Shown here: positions 1-6,358 of the stretch, piece after piece
Layout of the letters: every line of letters starts with the position of its first letter
Position numbering within the stretch: the first letter of the stretch is position 1
Assembly: GCA_003164655.1 (NCBI GenBank)
Contig: PLTW01000062.1
Location: forward strand, 14,149-28,529
Source: Actinomycetota bacterium
Lineage (GTDB): Bacteria > Actinomycetota > Thermoleophilia > UBA2241
Direction of reading: 5' to 3'
DNA: 14,381 bases
Program-made: the position numbers and the translations under genes
The notes under the pieces: model-generated
The model's database searches: none
What the model saw: only the letters and a program-made list of their open reading frames with translations
What the model was told of the DNA's origin: nothing

Positions 1-279
1 GAGCTCTGCGGCACGAGCGGCGTCACCATCGATCACTGCACGGCCAGCGGCCAGGCCAACTCCTGCTGCAGCGGCTTCGTCTGCGACGGCGACCTCGGGA
101 TCTTCGGCCCGACGAGCGGCAACACCGTCTCCAACTCGGTAGCCAGCGGCAATACGTTTGGCTATCGCGAGTGGCAGGGAGGCGGCGGCAACGCCGTCTT
201 GAACAGTAACTTCTCGGGTGACTCAGTCAGTCCGCAGTACGCGACCGGCACAACCAGCACCAACGACCTGCCCGACTGA
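1..279 (+). CDS. C-terminal fragment of a parallel beta-helix repeat protein
   Basis: Frame 1 is open from the first base to a TGA at 277-279, giving the last 92 residues of a protein whose start lies upstream of the window. The fragment is rich in Gly, Ser, Thr and Asn, with short repeating stretches such as GNTVSNSVASGNTFG and GGGNAVLNSNFSG. That irregular N/S/G ladder is typical of right-handed parallel beta-helix (pectate-lyase-like) proteins. Five cysteines lie in the first 30 residues, which suggests a secreted or surface-exposed domain. Family members are often polysaccharide lyases, epimerases or adhesins, but no catalytic residues can be assigned from this fragment. Its place next to a polysaccharide cluster is suggestive only, since strong hairpins separate it from the next gene. 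The beta-helix call is by repeat style, not by a defined motif. Confidence 0.6.
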   Translation, partial: ELCGTSGVTIDHCTASGQANSCCSGFVCDGDLGIFGPTSGNTVSNSVASGNTFGYREWQGGGGNAVLNSNFSGDSVSPQYATGTTSTNDLPD

Positions 280-286
280 CACACGA

Positions 287-316
287 GTGAGTCCCGGGTC
301 TGCGCCCGGGACTCAC
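287..316 (+). terminator. 12-bp perfect hairpin, candidate terminator
   Basis: GTGAGTCCCGGG (287-298) pairs perfectly with CCCGGGACTCAC (305-316) around a 6-base loop, starting 8 bases after the stop codon of the beta-helix gene. The position and the strong GC stem fit a transcription terminator for that gene. There is no T tract after the right arm, so it is not a textbook Rho-independent terminator on either strand. U-less terminators are reported in some high-GC bacteria. Confidence 0.55.
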
Positions 317-334
317 ACCAAATCGTCCAGTCGC

Positions 335-381
335 CAGCATCCCCGCGGCGAGCCGCAAGCAAGCTCACCGCGGGGATGCTG
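335..381 (+). terminator. Second, longer hairpin before the wzy-like gene
   Basis: CAGCATCCCCGCGG (335-348) is the exact reverse complement of CCGCGGGGATGCTG (368-381). After a single C-A mismatch, GAGC (350-353) pairs with GCTC (363-366), giving a 14+4 bp stem around a 9-base loop. It lies 18 bases after the first hairpin and ends immediately before a TATTCT box at 382-387. It could be a second or bidirectional terminator, or a structured element in front of the operon promoter. No T tract follows. Confidence 0.45.
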
Positions 382-387
382 TATTCT
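382..387 (+). promoter_or_regulatory. Possible -10 box of the polysaccharide operon
   Basis: TATTCT matches the sigma-70 -10 consensus at four of six positions and is AT-rich in a very GC-rich stretch. It sits 68 bases before the first ATG of the operon, directly after the second hairpin. No convincing -35 hexamer lies 16-18 bases upstream, where the hairpin arm is. This is the best promoter candidate in the 170-base gap at 280-449, but it is weak. Confidence 0.22.
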
Positions 388-449
388 GCGCTGAGGAGCA
401 CGCGGCGCCGGGCGGGATCCGTCGCCGGACAAAGGCGCGGAAGGACGCA

Positions 450-1820
450 ATGAAGTACCTGACGATGATGGTCGCCGTCGCCGCCGCGATCGTGACCGCC
501 TTGTCGATGGCCATGGAACCCCAGTTCAAGACGTACTCGCTGTTCACTATCGGGTTCGTGAACGTCAATCCGTTCGACGTCGTCATTGGCGGCGCCGTCT
601 TCCTCTTGCTCGTACGCAACGCGCTCCACCTGTCTCCCGATCCGGTCACGAGCAATCGCTACGTGCTGTGGCTGTGCGCCGCGTACGTCTGCTACCAGCT
701 GTTCGTCGTCCTGCCCATGGCGGTGCTCGGGCACGGTCTGCGCCCCATCGACGTCGTGCGTCAGCAGGAAGTTCGGCTCTTCATCATCCTGGTGCCCTTC
801 TTCTACTCGATGGTGCTGCGCTACTGGAGACCATCGGTGGTCATCGCGCTGTTCGACGCCGCGGCTGCCGGCCTGGCGCTCTGGGTCTTCTATAAATACA
901 AAACGACGGGCGGGGCGGGCTACTGGGACGGCGACGTCTACCGGCTCAGAGCCGCCTGGGGAGGCACGACGCTCCTCTTCGGCTGGCTGGTGTTCACGTC
1001 GCTGTTCTTCTGGCCGGCACGTCTCTGGCGCCTGGCCCCGGCCGTGCTTGGTGGGGGCGCACTGCTGCTCGTCAATCATCGCTCGGGCATCATCGCGCTG
1101 CTGCTGGGGCTGATCGTCCAGCTCATCGCCATGCGCGGGGTGGCCAAACGCGCAGCGATCGCCTTTGCGGTCTTCGCGGCCCTCGGCGTCGGCGTGCTCT
1201 TGTCGTCGGCCTACGTCCGCCACAGCATCGCCTACTCTCTGGGCACCCTCTTCAACCCGAGGGCCGATCCCAATGCCGGTGACCGGGTGACACGGAGCCT
1301 GATGGGGCTGGCATACTTTCAACATCACCTGTTCGGGGATTACATCTGGAACCAGGCCTACTACCTGGTCAATCTCGGCAAGGAAGGGTTCGAACCGCAC
1401 AACTTCGCGGTCCAGCTGCTGGTCACCCAGGGAGTGGTGGCGACCGGCTTGTACCTGGCGCCCGTGGCGGTCGTGTTCGTCCTGGCATGGCGCAACCGCG
1501 CCGAGCGCCAGAGTTCCGTGATGCTGGCCTACCTGAGCTTCTACATGATGTTCTGCCTGCTGAACACGAACATCGACTCGATCGAGAACGTCGCCCTGCT
1601 CTACGTTCCGATGGCGCTGGTTCTCGACGTGAATCGGCGCCTGTGTCTTGCCCGAGAGTCGGCGAGACTCGAAGGCCGCCAGGGGGTCAACGGGCAGGGC
1701 GAGTCGGCTGCGGCGGATATACTCCCCGAACGGTTCCACCCAGTTCGGAGGCAGTCGGGCATGTCGCCCGCCGCGCCTCGGCTCAGAGGGCACTCGGCAC
1801 AGGGGAGGTTGACGTTTTGA
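450..1820 (+). CDS. Wzy/WaaL-type O-antigen polymerase or ligase family membrane protein
   Basis: A 456-residue polytopic inner-membrane protein with about 10-12 hydrophobic segments between residues 4 and 393. The ATG at 450 has GGAAGGA at 439-445 as ribosome binding site. Segments at about 43-56, 72-95, 109-124, 130-150, 173-190, 197-229 and 235-256 are followed by a long loop at about 257-320, then further helices at about 320-347, 357-372 and 380-393. Two features suit the O-antigen ligase/polymerase superfamily: NHRSG at 209-213 leading into a hydrophobic helix, and PHN at 317-319 at the end of the large periplasmic loop. Members polymerise lipid-linked repeat units or ligate glycan to an acceptor; sequence alone does not separate the two. 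A flippase gene two genes downstream favours a Wzx/Wzy pathway. The last 60 residues (from about 397) are hydrophilic and atypical. The stop overlaps the TTG start of the next gene. Confidence 0.8.
   Translation: MKYLTMMVAVAAAIVTALSMAMEPQFKTYSLFTIGFVNVNPFDVVIGGAVFLLLVRNALHLSPDPVTSNRYVLWLCAAYVCYQLFVVLPMAVLGHGLRPIDVVRQQEVRLFIILVPFFYSMVLRYWRPSVVIALFDAAAAGLALWVFYKYKTTGGAGYWDGDVYRLRAAWGGTTLLFGWLVFTSLFFWPARLWRLAPAVLGGGALLLVNHRSGIIALLLGLIVQLIAMRGVAKRAAIAFAVFAALGVGVLLSSAYVRHSIAYSLGTLFNPRADPNAGDRVTRSLMGLAYFQHHLFGDYIWNQAYYLVNLGKEGFEPHNFAVQLLVTQGVVATGLYLAPVAVVFVLAWRNRAERQSSVMLAYLSFYMMFCLLNTNIDSIENVALLYVPMALVLDVNRRLCLARESARLEGRQGVNGQGESAAADILPERFHPVRRQSGMSPAAPRLRGHSAQGRLTF
1718..1723 (+). promoter_or_regulatory. 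Possible internal -10 box inside the wzy-like gene
   Basis: TATACT matches the -10 consensus at five of six positions and lies about 100 bases before the TTG start of the epimerase. It falls in the hydrophilic tail of the upstream gene, where it creates an ATA codon, rare in this DNA. No good -35 hexamer is visible at 16-18 bases. It could be an internal promoter for the epimerase and downstream genes. Confidence 0.2.
1801..1808 (+). promoter_or_regulatory. Ribosome binding site that fixes the TTG start of the epimerase
   Basis: AGGGGAGG lies 8 bases before TTG at 1817. It is the strongest Shine-Dalgarno near the N-terminus of the Rossmann domain and the main reason for choosing TTG over upstream in-frame codons, which would add a tail unrelated to SDR epimerases. 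Confidence 0.65.
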
Positions 1821-2764
1821 GCGATTTGTACGTCGTGACAGGCGGGGCCGGCTTCATCGGGTCCCACGTCGCTGAAGCGCTCCTGGCTCGCGGAGACAGG
1901 GTCCGGATCATCGACAACTTCTCCACCGGTCGTCGCGGCAATCTGGCGACATTTCGCGACGACGTCGATCTCGTCGAGGGCGACATTCGCAGCTACGAGA
2001 GAGCTCACAAGGCGGTTCAGGGCGCCGACTACGTGATCCACCTGGCCGCGCTGCCGTCGGTGCCGAGATCGGTGCAGGACCCGCTCACCACCAACGAGGT
2101 CAACGTCACCGGCACACTCAACATTCTCTCCGCGTCGCGGGACGCGGGCGTGAGAAGAGTGGTCTTCGCCTCCTCCTCGTCAGTCTACGGCGCCTCGCCG
2201 GACCTCCCCAAAAGAGAGTCGCTGCGGCCCGCGCCCATCTCGCCGTACGGGGTCTCCAAGCTTGCCGCGGAGCAGTACTGCATGGCGTTCAACGCCGTCT
2301 ACGACCTCGAAGCGGTCGCTCTGCGCTATTTCAACGTGTTCGGACCGCGCCAAGACCCGCAGTCGCAGTACAGCGGGGTCGTCGCGCTCTTTCTTCGCCT
2401 CGGCGCCGAAGGCAAGCCACCCACCATCTTCGGGGACGGCAATCAGACACGCGACTTCACCTACGTCACCAACGTGGCGACCGCCACCCTGTCCGCGGCC
2501 GCATCGTCGACGGCCGTGGGACGCGTGATCAACATCGCCTGTGGCCAGCCGCACTCGGTCAACGAGCTGCTCGCCGCCGTGCAGGCCGTTGTGGGCAAGC
2601 CGGTCACACCCGTCTATCTCGCGCCGCGCGAGGGCGACATCGAGCACTCCTACGCCGACGTCAGCGTCGCCCGGGAGTTGCTCGGCTACCGGCCGCTCGT
2701 GGCCCTCGACGAGGGGATCCGCCGCACGTTCGACAGCGCCGTCGACCCGTCGCGCGAAGACTAG
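1817..2764 (+). CDS. NAD-dependent UDP-sugar C4 epimerase, extended SDR family (WbpP/GalE type)
   Basis: A 315-residue cytosolic extended short-chain dehydrogenase/reductase. It begins at TTG 1817, preceded by a good ribosome binding site, with TVTGG-like residues followed by the NAD-binding glycine motif GGAGFIGS at 9-16. ASSSSVYG at 118-125 supplies the catalytic Ser region, and Y144 with K148 in SPYGVSK form the YxxxK pair. VPRSVQDPLTTNEVNVTGT (82-100), FNVFGPRQDP and FGDGNQTRDF are typical of UDP-hexose 4-epimerases. The first of these resembles the UDP-N-acetylhexosamine epimerase branch (WbpP) more than classic GalE, as I recall those families. The length is normal for the family. Likely role: interconversion of UDP-GlcNAc/GlcNAcA (or UDP-Glc) and the galacto epimer for the repeat unit. 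An alternative is UDP-glucuronate epimerase or another sugar-nucleotide SDR. The start overlaps the previous stop as TTGA; the next gene begins 28 bases after the stop. Confidence 0.85.
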   Translation: MSDLYVVTGGAGFIGSHVAEALLARGDRVRIIDNFSTGRRGNLATFRDDVDLVEGDIRSYERAHKAVQGADYVIHLAALPSVPRSVQDPLTTNEVNVTGTLNILSASRDAGVRRVVFASSSSVYGASPDLPKRESLRPAPISPYGVSKLAAEQYCMAFNAVYDLEAVALRYFNVFGPRQDPQSQYSGVVALFLRLGAEGKPPTIFGDGNQTRDFTYVTNVATATLSAAASSTAVGRVINIACGQPHSVNELLAAVQAVVGKPVTPVYLAPREGDIEHSYADVSVARELLGYRPLVALDEGIRRTFDSAVDPSRED

Positions 2765-2792
2765 CGGGGGCGACTGCAAGCAGGGCGGGAGC

Positions 2793-4334
2793 GTGAGCTC
2801 GCGCGAGAGGAGTTTTGGCGCCAACGCGATCCTGAGCTGGGGCGGGTGGATCGTTCCCGCCGTGGCCGCGTTTGTCGCGGTGCCCATCACGGTTCGCGGC
2901 CTGGGGGCCAGTGAGTACGGCCTGCTGGCGCTGACGGGGTCGCTGACCGGCTACCTCGGCCTCATGGAGATGGGGCTCGGTTCCGCGATCATGCGGTACC
3001 TCTCCTACTACCGCGCCCTGAATGAAGGGCGTCCGATGCTGGCCGTGATCTCGTTTGGGCTGAGGTGGTTCAGTGCCGCCGGCGCCATCGGCGGAGTCTT
3101 TCTGTGGCTGGCGGCCCCGTGGCTGGCCACCTCCGTGCTCAAGGTGCCGGCCGGCCTGCTGCCGACCGCGATTACCGTGATCAGGCTGACGGGCGTCAAC
3201 TTCTTCCTGGGCCTCGTCGTGAGCATCGGGCCGGCGATCCCGCAGAGCTTCCTGCGCTACGACATCTCCTCGGCGGTCGCCGCCACCTGGGGCACCTTGT
3301 CGTCGGCAGGCCCCGCGGTCATCGTGACCCTCGGCTACGGACTTATCGCCATCGTCATCTTCTCGATCGTTATCAACGCGCTGGCGATCGTCGTCTACGC
3401 CGCCATCGCCATCCGCCTGTTCGGCGACGTCGCGCGGAGCGCGGGACCGCCATGGCGGGAGATCCGCCGCAAGACGCTGTCGTTTGCCGGCATGTCGGCT
3501 CTCAACTCGGCCGGATACACAGTGGCCCAACAGACGAACCGATTGGTCGTCGGCATCGCCGGCGGCGTCGCGGCGGCGGCCTACTACCAGGTGCCGTACG
3601 TTCTGGCGTCGAGAGTCAGCGACCTGTTGACGGCGGTCGCCCAGGTGCTGTTTCCGACCGCAGCGGCGATGTTCGCGCGGGACGACCGCGAGGGAGTCCG
3701 TAGTCTCTATCTGCGCAGCTCACGGCTGTTCTTTCTCGTCAACATGAGTGGCTCAGTGGGATTGTGCGTGCTCGCCCATCCGCTCCTGCGGTACTGGGTG
3801 AGCGACAGCTATGCTCGTGAGGGAGCGGTCGCCCTGGCCTTGTTCGCTCTCGCCCAGGCGTTTCATTCGGCCGCCATGGCCGCCTCATACGTCAATCTTT
3901 CGGCGGCGCGGCCGGCCATCAATCTCGTCTTTTCCACCATGTCCAGCGCGATCTGCCTGGCCGCCGTGTATCCGCTCACGGTGCGGTACGGCGTGAACGG
4001 CGCAGCGGCGGCCATGGTGCTGTCGTCTGCGAACGTGCCGTACTTTCTGTACTACAGCCAGAAAAACGTGGTGGGGGTCTCGTCGTGGCTGGTGTGGCGG
4101 CGCTGCTATCAGCCCACGATGATCGGCTCGGCGATCACCGCCGTCGCCGGGTACTTTCTTCTGCGGCCGCTCTGTCACGGGCTCCTTCTGACCCTCGTTT
4201 TGTGGTGCGTCTACGTGCTCCTGGATTGTGTCGTGTCGGGCGCCCTCGGCGCCGTGTCGCACGAAGATCTGCAGACGGCCCGCCGCATGCTGGCGAACAT
4301 GTGGCGTAAGATCAGGCGGCAGCACGACGACTAG
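2793..4334 (+). CDS. Wzx-type oligosaccharide flippase
   Basis: A 513-residue very hydrophobic protein with about 12-14 predicted membrane helices, the usual size and shape for polysaccharide flippases of the MOP (MATE-like) superfamily. The chosen start is GTG 2793, with AGGG at 2782-2785 seven bases upstream. It places the first amphipathic helix and membrane segment (NAILSWGGWIVPAVAAFVAV) at the N-terminus, as in Wzx proteins. The stretch LGASEYGLLALTGSLTGYL followed by MEMGLGSAIMRYLS matches the pattern seen in this family after the first helix. Its role would be flipping the undecaprenyl-linked repeat unit from the cytosolic to the outer leaflet for the Wzy-like protein two genes upstream. 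The C-terminus is basic (WRKIRRQHDD). The next gene begins only 7 bases after the TAG stop. Substrate specificity cannot be read from the sequence. Confidence 0.82.
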   Translation: MSSRERSFGANAILSWGGWIVPAVAAFVAVPITVRGLGASEYGLLALTGSLTGYLGLMEMGLGSAIMRYLSYYRALNEGRPMLAVISFGLRWFSAAGAIGGVFLWLAAPWLATSVLKVPAGLLPTAITVIRLTGVNFFLGLVVSIGPAIPQSFLRYDISSAVAATWGTLSSAGPAVIVTLGYGLIAIVIFSIVINALAIVVYAAIAIRLFGDVARSAGPPWREIRRKTLSFAGMSALNSAGYTVAQQTNRLVVGIAGGVAAAAYYQVPYVLASRVSDLLTAVAQVLFPTAAAMFARDDREGVRSLYLRSSRLFFLVNMSGSVGLCVLAHPLLRYWVSDSYAREGAVALALFALAQAFHSAAMAASYVNLSAARPAINLVFSTMSSAICLAAVYPLTVRYGVNGAAAAMVLSSANVPYFLYYSQKNVVGVSSWLVWRRCYQPTMIGSAITAVAGYFLLRPLCHGLLLTLVLWCVYVLLDCVVSGALGAVSHEDLQTARRMLANMWRKIRRQHDD

Positions 4335-4341
4335 GGGGACA

Positions 4342-5598
4342 ATGCGAGTTCTGTGGCTCACGCCCGCGCAACTACCCGCGGTTGCCGGGAACTCGCCCAT
4401 GGTGGGTGGCGGCTGGCTCGAAGGCCTGCGCGACGCTCTCGAACGGTTCGAACCGGGGATCGAGTTGGGTGTCGCTTCGCGAGGTCCGGCCCTGACCAAA
4501 CCCCTGAGACGCGGAAACGCGACGTACTTCGCCGTCGGTCCGTGGGGACGGTCGAAGTGGCAGAGCATGACCGACGCCTGGCGTCTGAGTTCCGTACAAC
4601 AGGAGACGATCGCCGATGCTTTGCGGGTCATCGAGAGCTTTCGCCCAGATCTCATACACGTTCATGGCACGGAACACGAGCTCGGCTTCGCCGCCCTTCG
4701 CGCCGGGCTGCCCGCCGTGGCCACACTGCAGGGCCTCGCCACCGTCTGCGAGCACTTCATGTTCGATGCCGTGACGCTGCCCGAGGTCGTCCGCAACACC
4801 GCCACGCGCTCCTTCGTTGAAGGCAATGGGCTCCTGCCCAACTATTACAGCATGAGGCGCCGCGCCGTGGACGAGCGCGCGATCATCCGCGGTCTCGACT
4901 GCTTCATGGGACAGACGGAGTGGGACCGGACCGTCCTCGAGCTTCTCCATCCGGCGGCGACCTATTTTCACACCGAGTGCGTTGTCCGGTCGCCTTTTTA
5001 CCAGGAACAATGGAGCCCGCCCGACAACCCCCAGCAGACCATCTTCTGCACAGGTGGAGCGGCTCCCTACAAGGGGCTCGAGACCCTTCTGGCAGCCCTG
5101 GGCATTCTCAGGACGGCGGGCAAGCGTGGGCTTCGACTGAGAGTCGCCGGCACTGTGAGTGGGTCCCCCGTCTGGCCGGCGCTCTCCGGCATCGTGGCTC
5201 GCAGCGGCACAGGTGACCAGGTCGCCTGGCTCGGACCTCTGCCGGCCGCCGATCTTGTGTCCGAGCTCAAGCGCGCCGATGTCTTTGTGTTGCCATCACA
5301 CATCGAGAACCAGCCCAACTCACTGATCGAGGCCATGCTGCTCGGAGTGCCGAGTGTCGCCGCCGCCGTAGGCGGCGTCCCTGAGCTTGTGCAGAACGCA
5401 AAAAGCGGGCTGCTCTACCACGACCGCGAACCGTTCGCGCTCGCCGGAGCGCTGACGCGGCTGCTGGGCGACCAGGACTACGCCTGGGCGCTGGGCCGGG
5501 AGGCGCGCCGTGTCGCTCGTGAGCGGCACGACCCCGAGACGATAGCCCATCGTACGAGCGCCGTGTACGACGCCGTCCTGGCCGAGACGGCGAGATGA
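4342..5598 (+). CDS. GT4-family glycosyltransferase (GT-B fold)
   Basis: A 418-residue cytosolic glycosyltransferase of the retaining GT4 type. The ATG at 4342 follows AGGGGG at 4333-4338, a short three-base spacing that overlaps the stop of the flippase gene. The N-terminal acceptor domain begins MRVLWLTP, has a GGGW glycine cluster at 22-25 and the RPDLIHVHGTEHE segment at 101-113. The C-terminal donor domain has the conserved Lys in YKGLETLLAAL (K244), a Gly-rich strand, LKRADVFVLPS at 309-319, and the E-x7-E pair E322 and E330 in ENQPNSLIEAMLLGVPSVA. VGGVPELV at 343-350 completes the classic GT4 donor site. It probably adds one sugar from a nucleotide-sugar donor to the lipid-linked repeat unit; donor and acceptor are unknown. 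The TGA stop at 5596-5598 shares its last A with an ATG that opens a 35-codon ORF leading to the next gene. Confidence 0.88.
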   Translation: MRVLWLTPAQLPAVAGNSPMVGGGWLEGLRDALERFEPGIELGVASRGPALTKPLRRGNATYFAVGPWGRSKWQSMTDAWRLSSVQQETIADALRVIESFRPDLIHVHGTEHELGFAALRAGLPAVATLQGLATVCEHFMFDAVTLPEVVRNTATRSFVEGNGLLPNYYSMRRRAVDERAIIRGLDCFMGQTEWDRTVLELLHPAATYFHTECVVRSPFYQEQWSPPDNPQQTIFCTGGAAPYKGLETLLAALGILRTAGKRGLRLRVAGTVSGSPVWPALSGIVARSGTGDQVAWLGPLPAADLVSELKRADVFVLPSHIENQPNSLIEAMLLGVPSVAAAVGGVPELVQNAKSGLLYHDREPFALAGALTRLLGDQDYAWALGREARRVARERHDPETIAHRTSAVYDAVLAETAR

Positions 5599-5705
5599 TG
5601 CCCTTCCTCACGCGGCCGTCCGTCCGTCGCCTGTCCGGCCCGCAGAGGCCTGTCCGCGCCACCGGTCCTGGTCGCGCACCGATCGCATCTGGAGCACCGT
5701 CATGA
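5598..5705 (+). CDS. Possible 35-codon bridging ORF between GT4 and acetyltransferase genes
   Basis: An ATG at 5598-5600 overlaps the upstream stop (TGATG) and opens a frame of 35 codons ending at TGA 5703-5705, which overlaps the next start (ATGA). The peptide begins MPFLTRPSVRRLSG and is rich in Arg, Pro and Ser, with no recognisable domain. It fills exactly the only sizeable gap in the operon. No Shine-Dalgarno precedes it, so it would rely on reinitiation. Third positions are less GC-rich than in neighbouring genes, which argues against selection on the peptide. It may act only as a ribosome bridge, or be chance. Confidence 0.2.
   Translation: MPFLTRPSVRRLSGPQRPVRATGPGRAPIASGAPS
5691..5694 (+). 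promoter_or_regulatory. Ribosome binding site of the acetyltransferase gene
   Basis: GGAG lies 7 bases before ATG 5702 and supports that start. Confidence 0.55.
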
Positions 5706-6358
5706 GCGAGACGCCGCCGAAGAGACGGGATTATCGCTGGGCTGCCGTACGGCGGATCGAGGGGCAGCGCCGTGCCCTGGCCCTCGCCTACTTCGGCAAG
5801 CGCGCCGCCCTGTCGGCCGTCTATTGGGGAGTAGATCTCGGTGAGTCCTGCTCCTTCTACGGACCCATACTGTTCAATCGCACGGGCTACAGCCGCATCG
5901 CGGTCGGGCCGAACTGCGTGTTCAGGTCTGCGTACCGGTCCAACGAGGCCGGGGTGAACCGCCCCTGCATGCTGAGTACCCTGGCGCCCGGGGCTGAGCT
6001 GCTGATCGGACGCGGTTGCGGCCTGAGCGGCACGGTCATCGCCGCGGCGGAGCGGGTCGTACTGGGCGACGACGTACTTTGCGGAGCCAACGTCACCATC
6101 ATGGACTCCGACCTGCACGACCCCGCGTCGCCCATCGGCGGCCAGGCGCCGCATGCTCCGGTCGTCATTGAAGACGGAGCATGGCTGGGGCTGAACGCGA
6201 TCGTGCTGAAGGGCGTGACGATCGGACGCGGCTCGGTCGTGGCCGCCGGGAGCGTCGTGGTCGGCTCTGTGCCACCGGGCGTGATTGTCGCCGGTCAACC
6301 GGCCGTCGTCGTACGCGAGCTCGACCCCGCGATGCCGCCGCCCTCACGCCGCTCATGA
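5702..6358 (+). CDS. Left-handed beta-helix (hexapeptide) acyltransferase, likely sugar O-acetyltransferase
   Basis: A 218-residue cytosolic protein. After a basic N-terminal 45 residues it shows hexapeptide repeats of the LbetaH fold from about 64 to 200: IAVGPN, LAPGAE, LIGRGC, VVLGDD, VLCGAN, VVIEDG, AWLGLN, VTIGRG and SVVAAG. DSDLHDPASP at 135-144 holds the expected catalytic His (H139) in the position seen in maltose/galactoside O-acetyltransferases and WcaF/CapG-like enzymes. The ending VIVAGQPAVVVREL is the usual C-terminal cap, equivalent to the GxPAKxIR pattern, with the usual Lys replaced by Val. It probably transfers acetyl from acetyl-CoA to a hydroxyl of a sugar in the repeat unit; N-acylation of an amino sugar is possible. 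The stop overlaps the next start as ATGA, so the pair is probably translationally coupled. Confidence 0.85.
   Translation: MSETPPKRRDYRWAAVRRIEGQRRALALAYFGKRAALSAVYWGVDLGESCSFYGPILFNRTGYSRIAVGPNCVFRSAYRSNEAGVNRPCMLSTLAPGAELLIGRGCGLSGTVIAAAERVVLGDDVLCGANVTIMDSDLHDPASPIGGQAPHAPVVIEDGAWLGLNAIVLKGVTIGRGSVVAAGSVVVGSVPPGVIVAGQPAVVVRELDPAMPPPSRRS

Noticed and set aside
162..1793. 543-codon open frame on the minus strand opposite the wzy-like gene
   Set aside because: The product is His/Gln/Arg/Asp-rich low-complexity sequence, as expected from the reverse strand of GC-rich coding DNA, and it runs across the hairpins and the promoter gap. The plus-strand protein has clear family features.
2541..2792. 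Upstream ATG giving a 597-residue flippase
   Set aside because: The extra 84 residues are Ser/Arg/Thr-rich shadow sequence inside the epimerase gene. GTG 2793 gives a normal Wzx N-terminus.
5617..5656. CGTC triplicate (5617-5628) and a 9-base direct repeat GCCTGTCCG (5629-5637, 5648-5656)
   Set aside because: Too short and too GC-simple to count as a repeat element or attachment site.
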